From Candidatus Rokuibacteriota bacterium (GTDB lineage Bacteria; Methylomirabilota; Methylomirabilia; Rokubacteriales; CSP1-6): DNA of 6,538 bases. This document shows, piece after piece, positions 5,992-6,538 of the stretch; position 1 is the stretch's first letter; every line of letters starts with the position of its first letter. The DNA lies in NCBI GenBank assembly GCA_003220195.1, contig QHRT01000177.1:1-6538 (forward strand), in the 5' to 3' direction. The position numbers were made by a program, and so were the translations under genes. Under the pieces are notes generated by a model. It was not told the DNA's origin. It saw only the letters and a list, made by a program, of their open reading frames with translations, and searched no databases.

Positions 5992-6538
5992 GGATGGGGG
6001 TCCGCGGCTCGCCGATGTCCTCCACCCGGCGCGGCGACAGCACGTAGAGCTGGAGCGCCACCAGGAATCCGATCGCGACGACCACGAGCGAGGCGATCAG
6101 CAGCAGCATCCCGCCGTGCCCTCCGTGCTCCGCCTCGTGGATCGGGAACACCGGCGCGAGGAAGCGCGCGAACGGCGTCGTCCCGGCGGACGGCGATCGG
6201 ATCCCCAGGAACCAGCCGGTGACGAGGGTCAGGAGCGCGAGCGCCATCAGCGGGGCGGTCATGACTGCCGGAGATTCGTGGATGTGGCGCGCGACATCCT
6301 GCGTCATGCGCGGCCCCGTGAAGAACGCCAGGAACAGCAGCCGGAACGTATAGAACGCGGTGAGCAGCGCTCCCAGCAGCAGCAGGGCGAACATCACCCG
6401 GTTTCCGTCGAGCGCCACCGCGAGGATCTCCTCCTTCGAAAAGAACCCCGCCGAGATCCACGGGACGCCGGCGAGGCCGATACCGCCGATCGTCATGGTG
6501 ACCGTCGTCGTCATCATCCTCGGCGCGAGGCCGCCCAT
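5992..6538 (-). pseudogene. nuoL: nuoL internal part (5' end outside the window), frame lost near 6025-5992
   Basis: NuoL is the distal antiporter-like subunit of complex I. The 182 codons here start inside the protein; the ATG at the window edge is the internal MGGL of the conserved MGGL(R/K)..M block, not the start. The family block GLAGVPWISAGFFSKEEIL (21-39 of the fragment) follows. It has K35 and E36 where E. coli NuoL has K399 and D400. Next come TAFYTFRLLFLAFF (60-73), HIHESPAVMTAPLMAL (85-100) and a membrane segment MLLLIASLVVVAIGFLVAL (144-162). Homology fades after LYVLSPRRVE (164-173). The frame continues beyond this to a TGA at 5731-5729, but that part is arginine-rich and non-homologous, while the true C-terminus sits one frame away. 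Either a real deletion or a sequencing/assembly error accounts for this. The order nuoL-nuoM-nuoN is the standard one. Confidence 0.88.

Overview
The window is GC-rich bacterial DNA (by eye roughly two thirds G+C). It is densely packed, and every recognisable gene lies on the minus strand, so transcription runs from high to low coordinates. The content is respiratory and glycerol-phosphate metabolism: the distal membrane-arm genes of NADH:quinone oxidoreductase (nuoL-nuoM-nuoN), a NagD-type HAD phosphatase, an FAD-dependent glycerol-3-phosphate dehydrogenase (glpD), and an orphan C-terminal piece of a UgpE/MalG-type ABC permease. Gene content and codon use fit a free-living, respiring, high-GC bacterium, perhaps from soil; Acidobacteriota is a guess that the sequence does not establish.

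Layout in transcription order. 6538-5773 is the 3' part of nuoL. It enters from outside the window and is broken near 6025-5985: the sequence up to that point is clean NuoL, the last 72 codons are clean NuoL in another reading frame, and about 20 expected residues between them are absent. 5732-4191 is an intact nuoM with a GTG start. 4194-2743 is an intact nuoN with a TTG start overlapping the nuoM stop by 4 bases. 2727-1945 is the HAD-IIA phosphatase, 15 bases after nuoN. 1858-212 is glpD. 151-17 is the C-terminal tail of an ABC permease, whose final residues closely resemble the end of UgpE, the glycerol-3-phosphate uptake permease. It has no visible N-terminal part and no start codon ahead of the homology.

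How the genes fit together. NuoL, NuoM and NuoN are the three antiporter-like proton-pumping subunits of complex I, which passes NADH electrons to quinone. GlpD also feeds the quinone pool, from glycerol-3-phosphate (G3P), so the two enzymes meet at quinone. The phosphatase belongs to a family that includes phosphoglycolate and G3P phosphatases, and the permease tail resembles a G3P importer. A G3P-centred module downstream of the nuo operon is a reasonable inference but is not proven.

I see no convincing undescribed system here. The main anomalies are the two broken genes, one near each end of the window. Either real gene decay or assembly errors could explain them, and only read-level data can decide. 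No tRNA, rRNA, CRISPR array, insertion sequence or convincing promoter or terminator was seen. The longest stretch without a gene is the roughly 86 bases between the phosphatase and glpD.
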